A stretch of 64,000 nt of DNA from Selaginella tamariscina. Lineage: Eukaryota > Streptophyta > Lycopodiopsida > Selaginellales > Selaginellaceae. The notes beneath the pieces were generated by a model. That model was not told the DNA's origin. It did no database searches and saw nothing but the letters and a program-made list of their open reading frames with translations. The translations under genes and the position numbers were made by a program. Location of the stretch: positions 1 through 64,000 of the forward strand of contig PUQB01000531.1 of the NCBI GenBank assembly GCA_003024785.1, given 5' to 3'. Positions 12,296 through 22,530 of the stretch are shown here, piece by piece (position 1 is the stretch's first letter; every line of letters begins with the position of its first letter).

Positions 12296-15200
12296 TCACT
12301 CATCATCTGATGACTCGTATGATCTCTCTTCTGCTGACTCATCTGATGACTCGTCGTTGTGCTCCACGGACTTCTCCGTAACAACATCCTTGTCGTTTCG
12401 AGAAGGCGGATCCTGGTCTCCATCGTTGTCGCTAGCCAAAGGCAAATCCTGTGCTTCTGTTTCCATGGCCCTCTTCCACTCATCAAAAGGAGTAATCATG
12501 GAAACAACTTGATCATCCCCACCACCTTCAGCTGCTGTAACACTTGGAATGACCTTCCTGAAGACATCTCTGGCTGCTAAAACCAGATCCTTGTTGATGT
12601 CGATTCCATAACCATGTCTCCCTGTGTGAAAAGCTGCAAGAATACTAGCACCGGTTCCCACTGTTAGATCCACAACAGTTCCACCAGGCTTTGTGAGCTT
12701 CTCCACTAGCATCGCAAACAACTTGGGAGATTTCGGGCCAATTGAAATCCTGAAAGTTACAATATTAGAACATGAGAAATAACAAACAACATTATACCAT
12801 GGGAGCTGGAAATCTTCTGGCTCATCAAAAAGAAGAGTGTAGCGAGTGTCCAAGATCTCCTTGTTCTTGGCAACCTTAGAGTAGGGGGAACCAAAAATAC
12901 ACATGGCAATGATGCTTTCCTGAAAAAATAAACATTAAAAAATGACATTCTCAAAAAGAAGAATTACCTTTCTAGAGAAACGGTATCCCCATGACTTTGT
13001 CGTGTGCACATAACTCATCTGCAGAAACTTTAGCTTGCAAGTTTCTGCAGTGTTCTTCAAAGCTAGAACATCATCCGGTAGCACAAACACTACCACATGG
13101 CCAGCTCTGTCTAATATCCCGAAAGCAAGGTTCACCAAGTTCTTCAGCAAAGCATCCGAGAACTTCGTGTATTGATCCACCATCCCTGCCTCAGCAACGC
13201 ATCCGGTAGGCGGGTCGATGACAACGAGATCAACAGCTCCCTGGATGCATTTTGGTGGAGGCTTCGCACCAAACACATGAATAGTCCAACTTGACTTGTG
13301 ACTCACGATCCAATCCTCAAGCTCCTTCAATCCTGACGGAAAAGGCCTTCCGGCTTTGAAGTACTGGACTGCAAGGTTCTCTGAATCTGCATGAATGATT
13401 TCCCAGCTTCCATTTCCCTTCTCAGGCATCACCATCCTCAACATATCATCTTCTTCCAATCCAGCCGAGATGAAGGATGGGGCTGAAGAAGAAGCTTGTC
13501 CCTTGCTGACCTTGCTCGCCGATCTAGCATACCTGATATCCATCTTCACATGGAGCTTCCTTGCAGCATTGTCGTTCTTCCATAATAGCTCTCGCCGATC
13601 ATCCTTGTGTATCTTATAGCTGGCCATCTCCCATTCGGGACAGTCACCAGGAAGGAAATCCAGCCAGAAAGGACAGTGTTCCACTTCGTAATCACTGATA
13701 TCACGTAACAACCGGCTCCACATGCTAGAATCCTTGGTAACATCCATCCACTCTTTGAAATCTTCAGGGAGTGCATCGTTCTTCCATTTTAAAAACCTGT
13801 AAAAATAGAAAAAATCTGTAAAGAAACAAAAAAAAAACTTGCCTGAATGCCATTCTTTTTGCAGATTTTTCCAGCTCAAATAGTCGAGGAGGTGGAATTG
13901 TCGCACCGAACTCCTTGTTCTCGAGCATGTTCTGGTACATATCCAACTTAATTTCATTGTGCATCTTCATATACCATGTCATGAACTCCTCTACATGCTC
14001 GACCAAAAGCTCTTTAGCTGCCTCCGCGACCTGGCACGATAAAACGAATAAAAATGAAAAATATAAATATTAAATTACCTGGAACCAGTAAGTAAAGATG
14101 TGCAAAAACTTGATGAAGTCCTTGTCAGGCCAGCCGGTGACACCTTCCTTCTTGTCTTTCTCCGTCATGTTCACCAGCTTCTCAAGAACGCCACGTTCTT
14201 GAATGTGCACAAGCTTTCCAAGGATATCAACCTTGACGTTGGAAGGAAGCTGGGACTTCGCGAGCATTTGAAGCTTCTCCAGAGTTATTTGCTTCGTTGA
14301 TGGTTTGATAGTGATATCTGTGATCGCCTTGAACCAATCTTCACCGACCGCCGGATCAGCAATGGTGAGGAATTTGTTCATCCGAACTGTGAATGTCTTG
14401 TAAACGCTGGAGAGGATCTGAGATTCTGTCTGGTTTGGTTTTCTGTTCGCAAGTTTTGTAGCGATTTGTCGCTTCAGTTGATTCTGCAAAAGAAACCGAA
14501 AATCAAAAAAAGTCAAAAGAAGAAAAATTACCTCCCAAAAAATCTTCACCAATGTCGTCTTTGGATACTCGTACCAAACGTCTTCTTTTCTGTTCGATCT
14601 CCACACTTCCACAGCTTTTCTATCTTCCTCCGGCATCCCGCGAAGAACATGATCGGTAGAAAGATCTGCAGACTTCACACAACAATTCCGTAAGAACTGC
14701 AAGGTGTGAATGATTGTTGTAGGAACCACACGAGCAGTTGCTCTGCAAAACAAAACAACATTTATTTAGTATTTAAATAATGAAACAAACAAGTCACTTA
14801 CTCATTCAACCGATTGCAAGCAGCGATTAGTCTCTTCTCCTCTTGCACTGTGGATGCTATGAGTGTTGCACGTACACGCAAAGTCCATTTCAAACCTGGC
14901 TCTTCAGCAAGCAAAGTGTTCAAAGCAACCCGACGATGATTCCCATCCCACACCAGAAACTTTGCATCTTTCAGAAATCGATACCATGCAGAAAATGCTG
15001 GCTTATGCAAATCCGCTTCAAACTCTCTATCGACCTGTGCTTCTGACTCATTCCAACTTCGGCGTTCGTCTGCACTCAGCTGTGGTCCGAAAGATAAGGT
15101 GAACACTGACGTCTCCTGGTAAAATCCTTCAGCTCTAATCCATCCAACAAGGTCTTTCACGCCGTCCTTAGTGACATTCCTCAAACGTTGGTGTGGGAGC

Positions 15201-15718
15201 AACCTGTGAACCGGGATACGCAGAGGCTCACCAAGCTCAACTGGAACGTAGTGGTCTCGTCCTTGTAGCGATGTGTCAATATCTGTGTCATACCGAATAA
15301 CAAGATCCCGAAGAAGCTTGGATGGAGCCTCAAGTGTCAGCCGCTCCGGAATTGCATATGATTCGGCAACATCCTCAGGAGCATCCAGTTTCCTCTTCTT
15401 ATTGAACATTTTACTACCAAGATCAATATCCGGTACTTCCTCTGCATTACCGTGTTCTGCAGAGCTTCCTGCAATCTCCCTATTTCTAGGCATCCATTCA
15501 CTCACCACAGTATGTTCATCAATGACTTGCGAACTATCCACAGGTTCATTGTTCGTCGGCATCATCTCTTTGTGTTGCAGTTGTTGCTTGGCGCCTCGGC
15601 CTCCTTTCTTGCCACGAGGTTTTGGAGCCATATCTGCAAGAGCTTCTTGGACGATATGTTCTTGAAGTGTCAAAGTCTTGTATTTATCTCGTAGTCTCTT
15701 ACTCTGCCTTTGTCTCAT
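12296..15718 (-). CDS. ParB-like / N6-N4 DNA methyltransferase fusion
   Basis: Seven exons (14802-15718, 14532-14742, 14079-14483, 13843-14030, 12968-13796, 12798-12919, 12296-12749) join in phase into an uninterrupted 1041-residue protein. The start ATG lies just after a 3' splice site. Introns are 46-59 bases; the fourth uses a GC donor (CAG/GCAAGT). A basic, possibly nuclear-targeting stretch (PKPRGKKGGRGAK) comes first. A ParB-like domain (about residues 165-290) follows, with IPVHRLLPHQ and WDGNHRR, equivalent to the GERR box. After a long helical linker comes a beta-class methyltransferase: motif IV as DPPT (about residue 767), then SPKLFAMLVEKL and motif I DLTVGTGAS (about 920). The tail is rich in D, E and S. 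Such fusions are known from bacteria and phages, where they methylate adenine-N6 or cytosine-N4. The usual aromatic residue of DPP(Y/F/W) is T here, so activity is uncertain. Confidence 0.85.
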
Positions 15719-15997
15719 TCTGCAATTACAACAACTGATAAGTGTGTGTGTGAGTTGTTTTAATTTATGGACACACATTTACTATATATGTATACCTATC
15801 AATATATATAGACACACACGCACACACACACATATTTATACGTGTAATGTTGTGTGTGTGTGCAATGTTGTTTGTGTTTTGTGATGTGTCTGTGTGAGAG
15901 AATATGGGTATTTCATATCTCTTCACATGTATATACAGACGAAAAGCATCATCTTATATATACAAGTCTTAAATTCATATACTTATACATACATAAG

Positions 15998-16045
<48 letters not shown>

Positions 16046-17124
16046 TCTTTTTAAGTATGTATTTAAATATATATATTTATATACACACACACATGTATAC
16101 AAGTCTAATGTTGTATAATCATACGTGTGTAAAATGTTATTTATGTGTGTGCGCAAAACACACACACACACGCACACACACACGGATTTCCTGCCCGAAT
16201 TGGGCAGGAATCTGCCGCCAGGATGGTGCGGCGCCGCACCATCCAGGCGGCAGATTCTGCCCGAATTGGCAGGAAATGTGTGTGTGTGTGTGTGTGTGTG
16301 TTGCCGAAATCGGCAATAACTCATGCGTCGGAGGTGTGTGTGTGTGTGCACACGCGCGTGCGTTTGTGAATACAAAGAAATCCTACTGAATTTGCACATA
16401 CATTCACAGAAATTACTATACACATATATAAGATTTTACCTGTAGCCATGTCGCCGTGACGCTCACACTAGCCTCTTGTCGCCGCAAAAAAAAGAACAAA
16501 AGTGCCCTCTCTCAACAATGGAGAATGGAGAAGAAGAATGGGTAGTCCTGCACCTTTACCCTAAAATCTAACACTTAACCCTTTGACCCTTAACTATAAA
16601 ACTGTGTTTAATTAAACCATACAACAGTATATATAATACTTACGATAAATAACATACTATATAAAAGGATACAAATACAAACACATATTTAAGTAAAAAT
16701 TTGTATGTTAAAAAACATATTATTATATAATTAAATAAATATTCGTGTAAAAATATGTATTTATAATTGACAATTGGTAGCGGAGCAAGTATTAATCAAC
16801 ATCTACATTTGATAAAATACTGGATCAAATAACTATATAATTATAATAAATAAATTAACAGAATATAAACAAGTCATAAATAAATATGTCAGATGAATGT
16901 AGATTAGACACACATTTATTTAAAAGACAATAAAGATTGCTCTATCTCTACGTGAAGTGCTATACTATATTAGCATCTAAGATCTATACGTTTCCTTGAA
17001 TTAAATATTCGCCCACGTTGAGTCATGATTGTGAATTTTTGAAATGGTAATATCCGATATTTACCAAAAGATGATTAAGTAATGCTGTTGTTTTTCTGTC
17101 ACGTTTGTGGTAACTGCTTGCAAA
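15719..17124. promoter_or_regulatory. Divergent intergenic/promoter region of the MULE
   Basis: This stretch separates the two divergent element genes. It holds CA/TG microsatellites (about 15800-15880, 16083-16094, 16158-16184, 16277-16300), a TA run (about 16008-16042) and a GC-rich foldback (16185-16276). A minus-strand splice donor (ATGGCTACAG followed by GTAAAA, at about 16436-16450) could pair with the acceptor at 15720-15723 to form a 5' leader intron of the methyltransferase gene. In that reading the repeats would lie within the intron. No TATA box stands out. Confidence 0.5.
16185..16276. repeat. GC-rich near-perfect foldback palindrome
   Basis: Two arms of about 45 bases meet at GCGGCGCCGC. 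Each arm contains its own smaller palindrome built on CTGCCCGAATT and its complement. The arms are extended on the outside by complementary CA and TG runs, so a transcript or single strand could form a hairpin of roughly 140 bases. A second small hairpin (TTGCCGAAATCGGCAA) follows at 16301-16316. It may be a foldback mini-transposon or a regulatory structure of the MULE. Confidence 0.75.
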
Positions 17125-20100
17125 ATGGCCAGGATTGTTTACGGCAATTTGGATCACGATGTTCCTGTGATAGATGGTGTTGGAATCATTCTTACTAATC
17201 AGATTAGAACGTTCTTTGGCATTTTTGATTGGCAAAGTGTTCGTCTTTTTAAACTTCTTCATGGGCAATCTGCTTTACAGATCGAAATAAACGAGGACCA
17301 AGATGCTGGAGGGAAGGATAATCCAGGATATGTTTTGTTACCGGATGAAGGACCATTGTTTAAGCTTGTCGTTGCTTCTGACTCTGAATACTCAACGTTG
17401 AAGAACCTTTTCACTTCTAATACCTGCAAAAAGGGAAGAATTCTTATCGAGGGTTCCACGATCATTCATACAAATGAATTGCCTATTGCGTATGATGGGG
17501 ATGTCATTTTTGAGCTCCCTCCTTCCGAATACAAATACAAAGGAATGAATCGGAAAGAGGATGGACATACCTGGACAGCAGGAACGACCAGCAACTGGAA
17601 TTTTCAAGCGAGGGTGTCCAGGAGCAAATGTGTTGGGAGCCTTTGCTGTATCAACCCGGACTGCCCTGCTTCTAAGGCAGGATTTCCGAACTGCACTAAA
17701 TGGAAAGGATGTATTGTTTCCCCACCTTCAATCGACAAACTGGCAAAAGGATTGACATGTTTTTTCTAAAAGAAAATCCATTGTGCCTTGAAGTTTGTCA
17801 TGCTGTGGCGTTTTGCGTTTTCCCAGACGACATAACCAAGACTAGATTGTTTATCCACCAGGGAAAACATTCACATCCAGTGGGTGATGGTGTTTCTGCA
17901 TCGAACAAAGAAGAAATGCATATGGCGGTCCAGAATGCAACAGAAAGAACTCCCAGAGCTAGTCCAAGAGTCATCGAAATGGCAGCATGTAAAGATGCTA
18001 TCTTTGGTTTTCTATTAGATAATTCTGAGCCTGGAAGTTGGGATAAGCTCATGGATCATTTGCAACCATTATCAAACAATCGAAGGTACAATTAGAGTTT
18101 TACTTTGTGCTGAGCATTCTTTGATAATACCTTTGATGCAGAGTTCGTCAATGGGTAGCGTCCGCAAAGAGAACTGCTGCTGAAATGCCAGAGAATATTG
18201 ATGGATTATTGGAGCTGAAACGAAGGTTGTCTATCCCATTCATCCACGTGATTCACTATCCTGGGATGAATTTCCGTGGTTCAGACGACCAGGCATTAGT
18301 TTTTAAGATGACGGTTTCAGGGCCAGGTTCTGGAATCGATTATGTAAGGATGTGCCAACCTCCTCTTGGCCCTTTGCAGAAGAGTTGGGTTCTACTTGAT
18401 CACACACACCGTGTTGTTGATAAGTGGATCACTCTGGCATTGCATGTTTACGACCCAAAGTAAGATGTTATCTTTTTGTTGTTTGCTTAACTCTTTGATT
18501 ATTTTATAGTGTGCGCCGATTATCCACCATTGCTTATGGTGACATGAAGAGACAAACGGCTGGAGCTGTGGAGAAGTTTTTTCGTGCTATGTTGGATGTC
18601 TGTTCCGAGAAGGGAATCTACAATGTGCAGTTCGCTGGGTTTATGTCCGATGAAGCAGGAGCGATCTGGCAAGCAATTAGGAATGTGTTCTTTAATGGCC
18701 AAGAAATTCCTGGACGTGAACGGAGCTGTATCTTTCACTATGAACAAGCCATACAACGTGTGACAAGGAAGTGGGTCCCTCTTGAACATCAACAACAACA
18801 TCTTCAACTTTTGAGATCATGGCCAACAGCCACATCAACAACTGATCGTGAAGAAATTGAAAATAATCTTTTCCGCTTTTGGAATGAAAATGTGAAGGAT
18901 GTTGGAGTTATGCAGACGTGGTTTTCATGGTGGGAAAGACAGAAGAATCATATTTCAAATGTTGTTCTTGAAAGCATGCCGGAGAATGCTGCAAGGGTTG
19001 TGCCCATGACAAACCAGTCGGAGTCTGTTCACGGAAGATGGAGGAGGGCTAGAGATTCAAAATACATTTCATTGTACCAAGCTACAATCCACGACCTGAC
19101 TGAATCAGTGCGACAATGTGCTCTTGTGAAGGCTTTTAGAGATGGAAGGTATAGTGGTTCCGGGCCGACTTCAGAGGAGCTCTCAGCAAGGTTCGAGAGA
19201 AGAATGTCAAATGCTAACTCAACAACACCTACAGCAAAGGTTATCATCGACTTAGTTGAAGATGTTGCTCCATCAAGCATGCAGGATACTGCTTTTGTGG
19301 CTGCCACGAATGTTGAACATCGCACTGTGCAAAGAAATATGGGGTCAGAGGCTGAACGATCCCACCGACCGGACATCTTCTATAGTGAACAGGTTATTCC
19401 AACACAGTGTAGACGGAAGCGACGATTGGATTTTCAACTTGCAGAAGAACATGAAGAATATGTTCTGGTTGAAGAACAAGATGTTACACCTGGACAATGG
19501 GCGATTAGAAGATGTGGTGAAAGAAGTTCTGTGAAATGTCTGGCAGGCTTTCCCTCTTCAGGAGGTCAGTGGAGTGCTTGTGACAAAAAGATCAGTCCTA
19601 GTGGTAATCGAGTGGCTGCTCCTTGTTTTTTTGGAAGGATCAGATACAATGACAAAGAAACTGGTGAAGAATGCTTTCGCTCACAAATGATGTATTTTTG
19701 TCCAACAAACATGCTTTGCAACAGACATCCAAGACCAACTATTGTTTCTCCGCCAGCTTCTACCTCGGTTTGGAAAGTTCAAGTGGGCACGAAGCTGATA
19801 GCAATGGAGATCAATGATCTGGCAAGATCAGGTTTTATGCTAGCTGGGCTTCCTTCAGCTCATGCAGGAGTGCCAGGTTTTTCAACACCTCATGTTCCTT
19901 CAGTTCCTGTTGGAGTCACTGGATTTTCAACACCCCCTGCACAATTTCGTGGACCTCCTGTTCCTGCAAGTGGTCGTGCAACAAGAACACCTTTAGGGAT
20001 GTCTAAGAAACAACAGGTAAGTTTTGAAGCATGTTTGACGTTGGGAGCATATGTCGCAGAAGTTGACGTGGTTGATCCTCCAACATGCATTCGCTTCAGA

Positions 20101-20342
20101 GTATGTGACAAGACCATACATCTGCTTGGGTTGTCATTTGTAGCGCACCATCTTGTTCATGCTCGGAGTTCTGCAATGGTCGTCAGTGGGTGCCTTGCAA
20201 ACATATGTATTTTGTTTACAAGCGTGTACTGGGAGCTGATCCTCGAGTTGTCAAGCATTTGCAACGTCGTACACTTGCACCCCGTGAACTAAGTTCTTTA
20301 TTGATGCTACCAAGGAACCTCCATCCTCCACCATCTATTTAG
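17125..20342 (+). CDS. MULE-like transposase with zinc finger and SWIM domain
   Basis: Exons are 17125-18085, 18142-18459, 18510-20016, 20060-20100 and 20144-20342, with introns of 43-56 bases and about 1008 residues in all. Residues 1-290 hold a Cys/His DNA-binding region (CCINPDC, CLEVCHAVAFC, then GKHSHP), like the FLYWCH/WRKY-GCM1 fingers of MULE transposases. The catalytic core shows D in LLDHTHR (about 18395), D in GFMSDEAGA (about 18645), the CIFH (CxxH) motif (about 18725) and E in TNQSESVHG (about 19013). The C terminus has a SWIM finger (CSCSEF...VPCKHMYFV). One problem exists: the reading must shift by -1 between 17700 and 17769. A T6 run (TTTTTTC directly before TAA) at 17760-17766 could be a slippery site or an indel; no well-phased short intron fits. 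Start chosen at the first ATG of the open frame. Confidence 0.82.
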
Positions 20343-20508
20343 TGTGTTTGGTTTGTTTTCAAACAGCTTCGGTTTTATATTTGTTATTTCAAACTTATAA
20401 TTTTCAATATAAATTTTAATGGTAATTTTATGTTTAGCATATTTTTAAGTAATTTAACATATATTTTCTTTAAATACAACAAAAATATACTACCATATTT
20501 TGTATGCG

Positions 20509-20702
20509 GCCGCCGCACTAGAATATTCTAGAATATTTTGAAAATTTTGGAAGGTCCAATTGTGTGTACACTTGGCAGTACGAAAAATTTCCGTACAGAA
20601 TATTCGAGAATAGACGGAAATCGTACGGAACAACGGAATATTCAAGAATATTCGGAAATCTAGGTCAAGCTCGTTGACCTGCGCTCGAATTTCGCCGTGC
20701 CC
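20509..20702 (-). repeat. MULE right terminal inverted repeat
   Basis: The reverse complement of this segment begins GGGCACGGCGAAAT followed by TCGAGCGCAG and ends with GTGCGGCGGC, matching the left end. Perfect GAATATTC octamers start at 20521, 20598, 20636 and 20646. It is about 77 bases longer than the left repeat because of extra sequence around 20530-20595. Confidence 0.8.
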
Positions 20703-20712
20703 CCTTAAGCAA
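20703..20712. repeat. Target site duplication of the MULE, right copy
   Basis: CCTTAAGCAA is identical to 11791-11800 and follows the element's terminal CCC. Confidence 0.85.
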
Positions 20713-21135
20713 CAAGCTCTATGGATGGCCAATGCTACCGTTCCGTGGCACTGGTCCATTGATAAACGTAGAGAGAATACGCTGGAGCATGGAGGATGCC
20801 CAAACCCTGGATGACTTGGAGTTTGAGGTGAAAAGAGACAAGGATGGTGCTACTCCGGAAGAAAATGATGGTAAATGTGTGTGGACTTGATGTGGCTTCT
20901 CTCTCTGGAACCTCTAAACGAATCAACGTAATGCATCAGCTCCAGGCATAACGGTTTCTAGAGTAAGGGGAAATAATTCGTGTTTTTTTTAATGACAAAT
21001 TTAATAAATGCTGCCGGAGACTACTGATTAAAATTGTATTACAGTGTGCCATGAACTTCTCTTTCCAGTCATCTGTTTCATTGCCGCCTGTAAAGCAAGA
21101 GGAATTTTCACTCCTTTATGTTGATGCACCCTAGA
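20713..21135 (+). pseudogene. Host coding segment interrupted by the MULE (right part)
   Basis: From 20713 to about 20870 a frame continues the host exon begun before the insertion (KLYGWPMLPFRG, ERIRWSMEDAQTLDDLEFEV). It ends at a plausible donor (GATG followed by GTAAAT). A possible last exon lies after a 3' splice site (ATTACAG) at about 21044, with stops in two frames near 21115-21135. The family is not recognised. With the MULE in place, this part is separated from its upstream exon by 8.9 kb. Confidence 0.4.
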
Positions 21136-22530
21136 TGTAAAAAAAACATGTGCGCATGCTACACTTGGGTATTTAGTGATCGTTTGGCTATGTGTTATTG
21201 GGTATTTAAAAAAACACTATGTAAAGTTAACACTTTTATTTAGAAAACTCTTTTATAATTTAACATTTCCAATTATGTTTCTTGGTGAGTCCAGCGTGTC
21301 AAACAAGACCCAGGGTTTCCCTAATACCCCCAAGGTAGGTTTAGGGTTAGGTTATATGATTGGGGTTGGGATTCTTTAGCCCACTTACACATAAATAAAG
21401 TAAAGTATATATAATAAAAGTTCTTGAGTTTGTTAGAGTAGTATTTAATTAACATAGGGGGAATATAATTGAAAAAAAAATACAAAAACAATATATATGA
21501 TGAAAATACAAGAGTCAAATGAATACAAAATTATGACTACAATTGTAACACGGCAGTAGTGACAGAGTAAACATTTGAATATATTAACAGAATATGCCCA
21601 AAGGAGTAGTTATTATAATAACATTGAGGAAGTTATGTAACTAATTGAATAAGGTTAAGAAGAAGTTATAATAATTGTAAGTACTATACTAGGAATAAGG
21701 GTATACATAAACAAAGATAAGAATAGAGAGGGATACCGGGAATACTGATTATTGTACTATGTGTCATTACATGAACATAATATATACTCTTTTTTTACTC
21801 TCACTACGATTTTCTATCTTGTTCTATATCTTCTTAATTTATTCCTTTCTCTTCTCTATTGCATCGGGATCCACAATATTACTTGTTATATATTTTATCA
21901 TTCTTACTTATTTCTGACCTTTTAAAGTCTGATTTCTAAGTAATTCTCTATTTCGTTCTACCCATATTATGGGTTGACGGTGATAACCACCAATACTATT
22001 AGTGTTATAGGAAACTTAGCCTTAATAGGTTCAAAAAAGAATTTATTCTCTTACTAATGCAAAGTAAACTTGTGTAATTAAGGCACAACCCTCTATCATA
22101 CTACCTCAATTTCCAAACGATAAGGGTATGTCTCACATTTAGGGTAGCTTACCCTTAATGTTGGCATGATCACGTCCTTGAACCTAGGTATGTTGCATCC
22201 AAAGAGTTAGCTAACTTTTTTTGTTCAATAACACGCTCATAAGCCTATAAAGCATTGTTTGAGTTCATGTTCTACAAGTATAATGGTTGAATCTTTGCTC
22301 TCCATGTCAAATTAGGAATAATACCTGTAGCTCGGCTAGCCCATGCATCATGACTCACGAGGTGAGCATTGTCACTATGGGTGTGAGTTCTTAAAAGACG
22401 GGTCCCTAACATGAGTTACTTTACCAGATTTTGTGGGATTTCCAAAGAAGGTTTATAGGGTTGGTATTTAATGAGCCACATTTGTGACACCAAATAAAAA
22501 TTTTGACATTTGGGGTTTTAATCTCCCTTT
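21136..22530. other. AT-rich intergenic DNA
   Basis: I see nothing beyond AT-rich sequence and short chance frames. There is no terminal repeat or protein motif. Confidence 0.5.

Larger units (their letters stand above)
11801..20702. mobile_element. 8.9-kb MULE-type transposon with ParB-methyltransferase cargo
   Basis: The element is bounded by a perfect 10-base duplication and by terminal inverted repeats at 11801-11917 and 20509-20702. It holds two genes transcribed away from a shared centre: on the minus strand a ParB-methyltransferase fusion (12296-15718), and on the plus strand a MULE-like transposase (17125-20342). Both genes use very short introns (43-62 bases), unlike the NPF and SDR introns nearby. 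Seen: duplication, inverted repeats, gene contents. Known: long inverted repeats, a duplication of about 9 bases, an N-terminal zinc finger, a D-D-E core with CxxH and a SWIM finger are MULE traits. Inferred: the methyltransferase travels with the element. The intact duplication and intact methyltransferase frame suggest recent insertion. Confidence 0.88.

Noticed and set aside
15983..16423. Frames of 110-146 codons across the MULE intergenic region
   Set aside because: They are translations of CA/TG and TA microsatellites (HTHTHT, CVCVCV) and the foldback, not proteins.
17125..20342. hAT, P or Kyakuja-type (KDZ) transposase instead of MULE
   Set aside because: The CxxH motif between the second D and the E, the C-terminal SWIM finger, long inverted repeats and a duplication of about 9-10 bases fit MULEs better. 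KDZ elements often carry DNA-modifying enzymes, so the point deserves a profile search.
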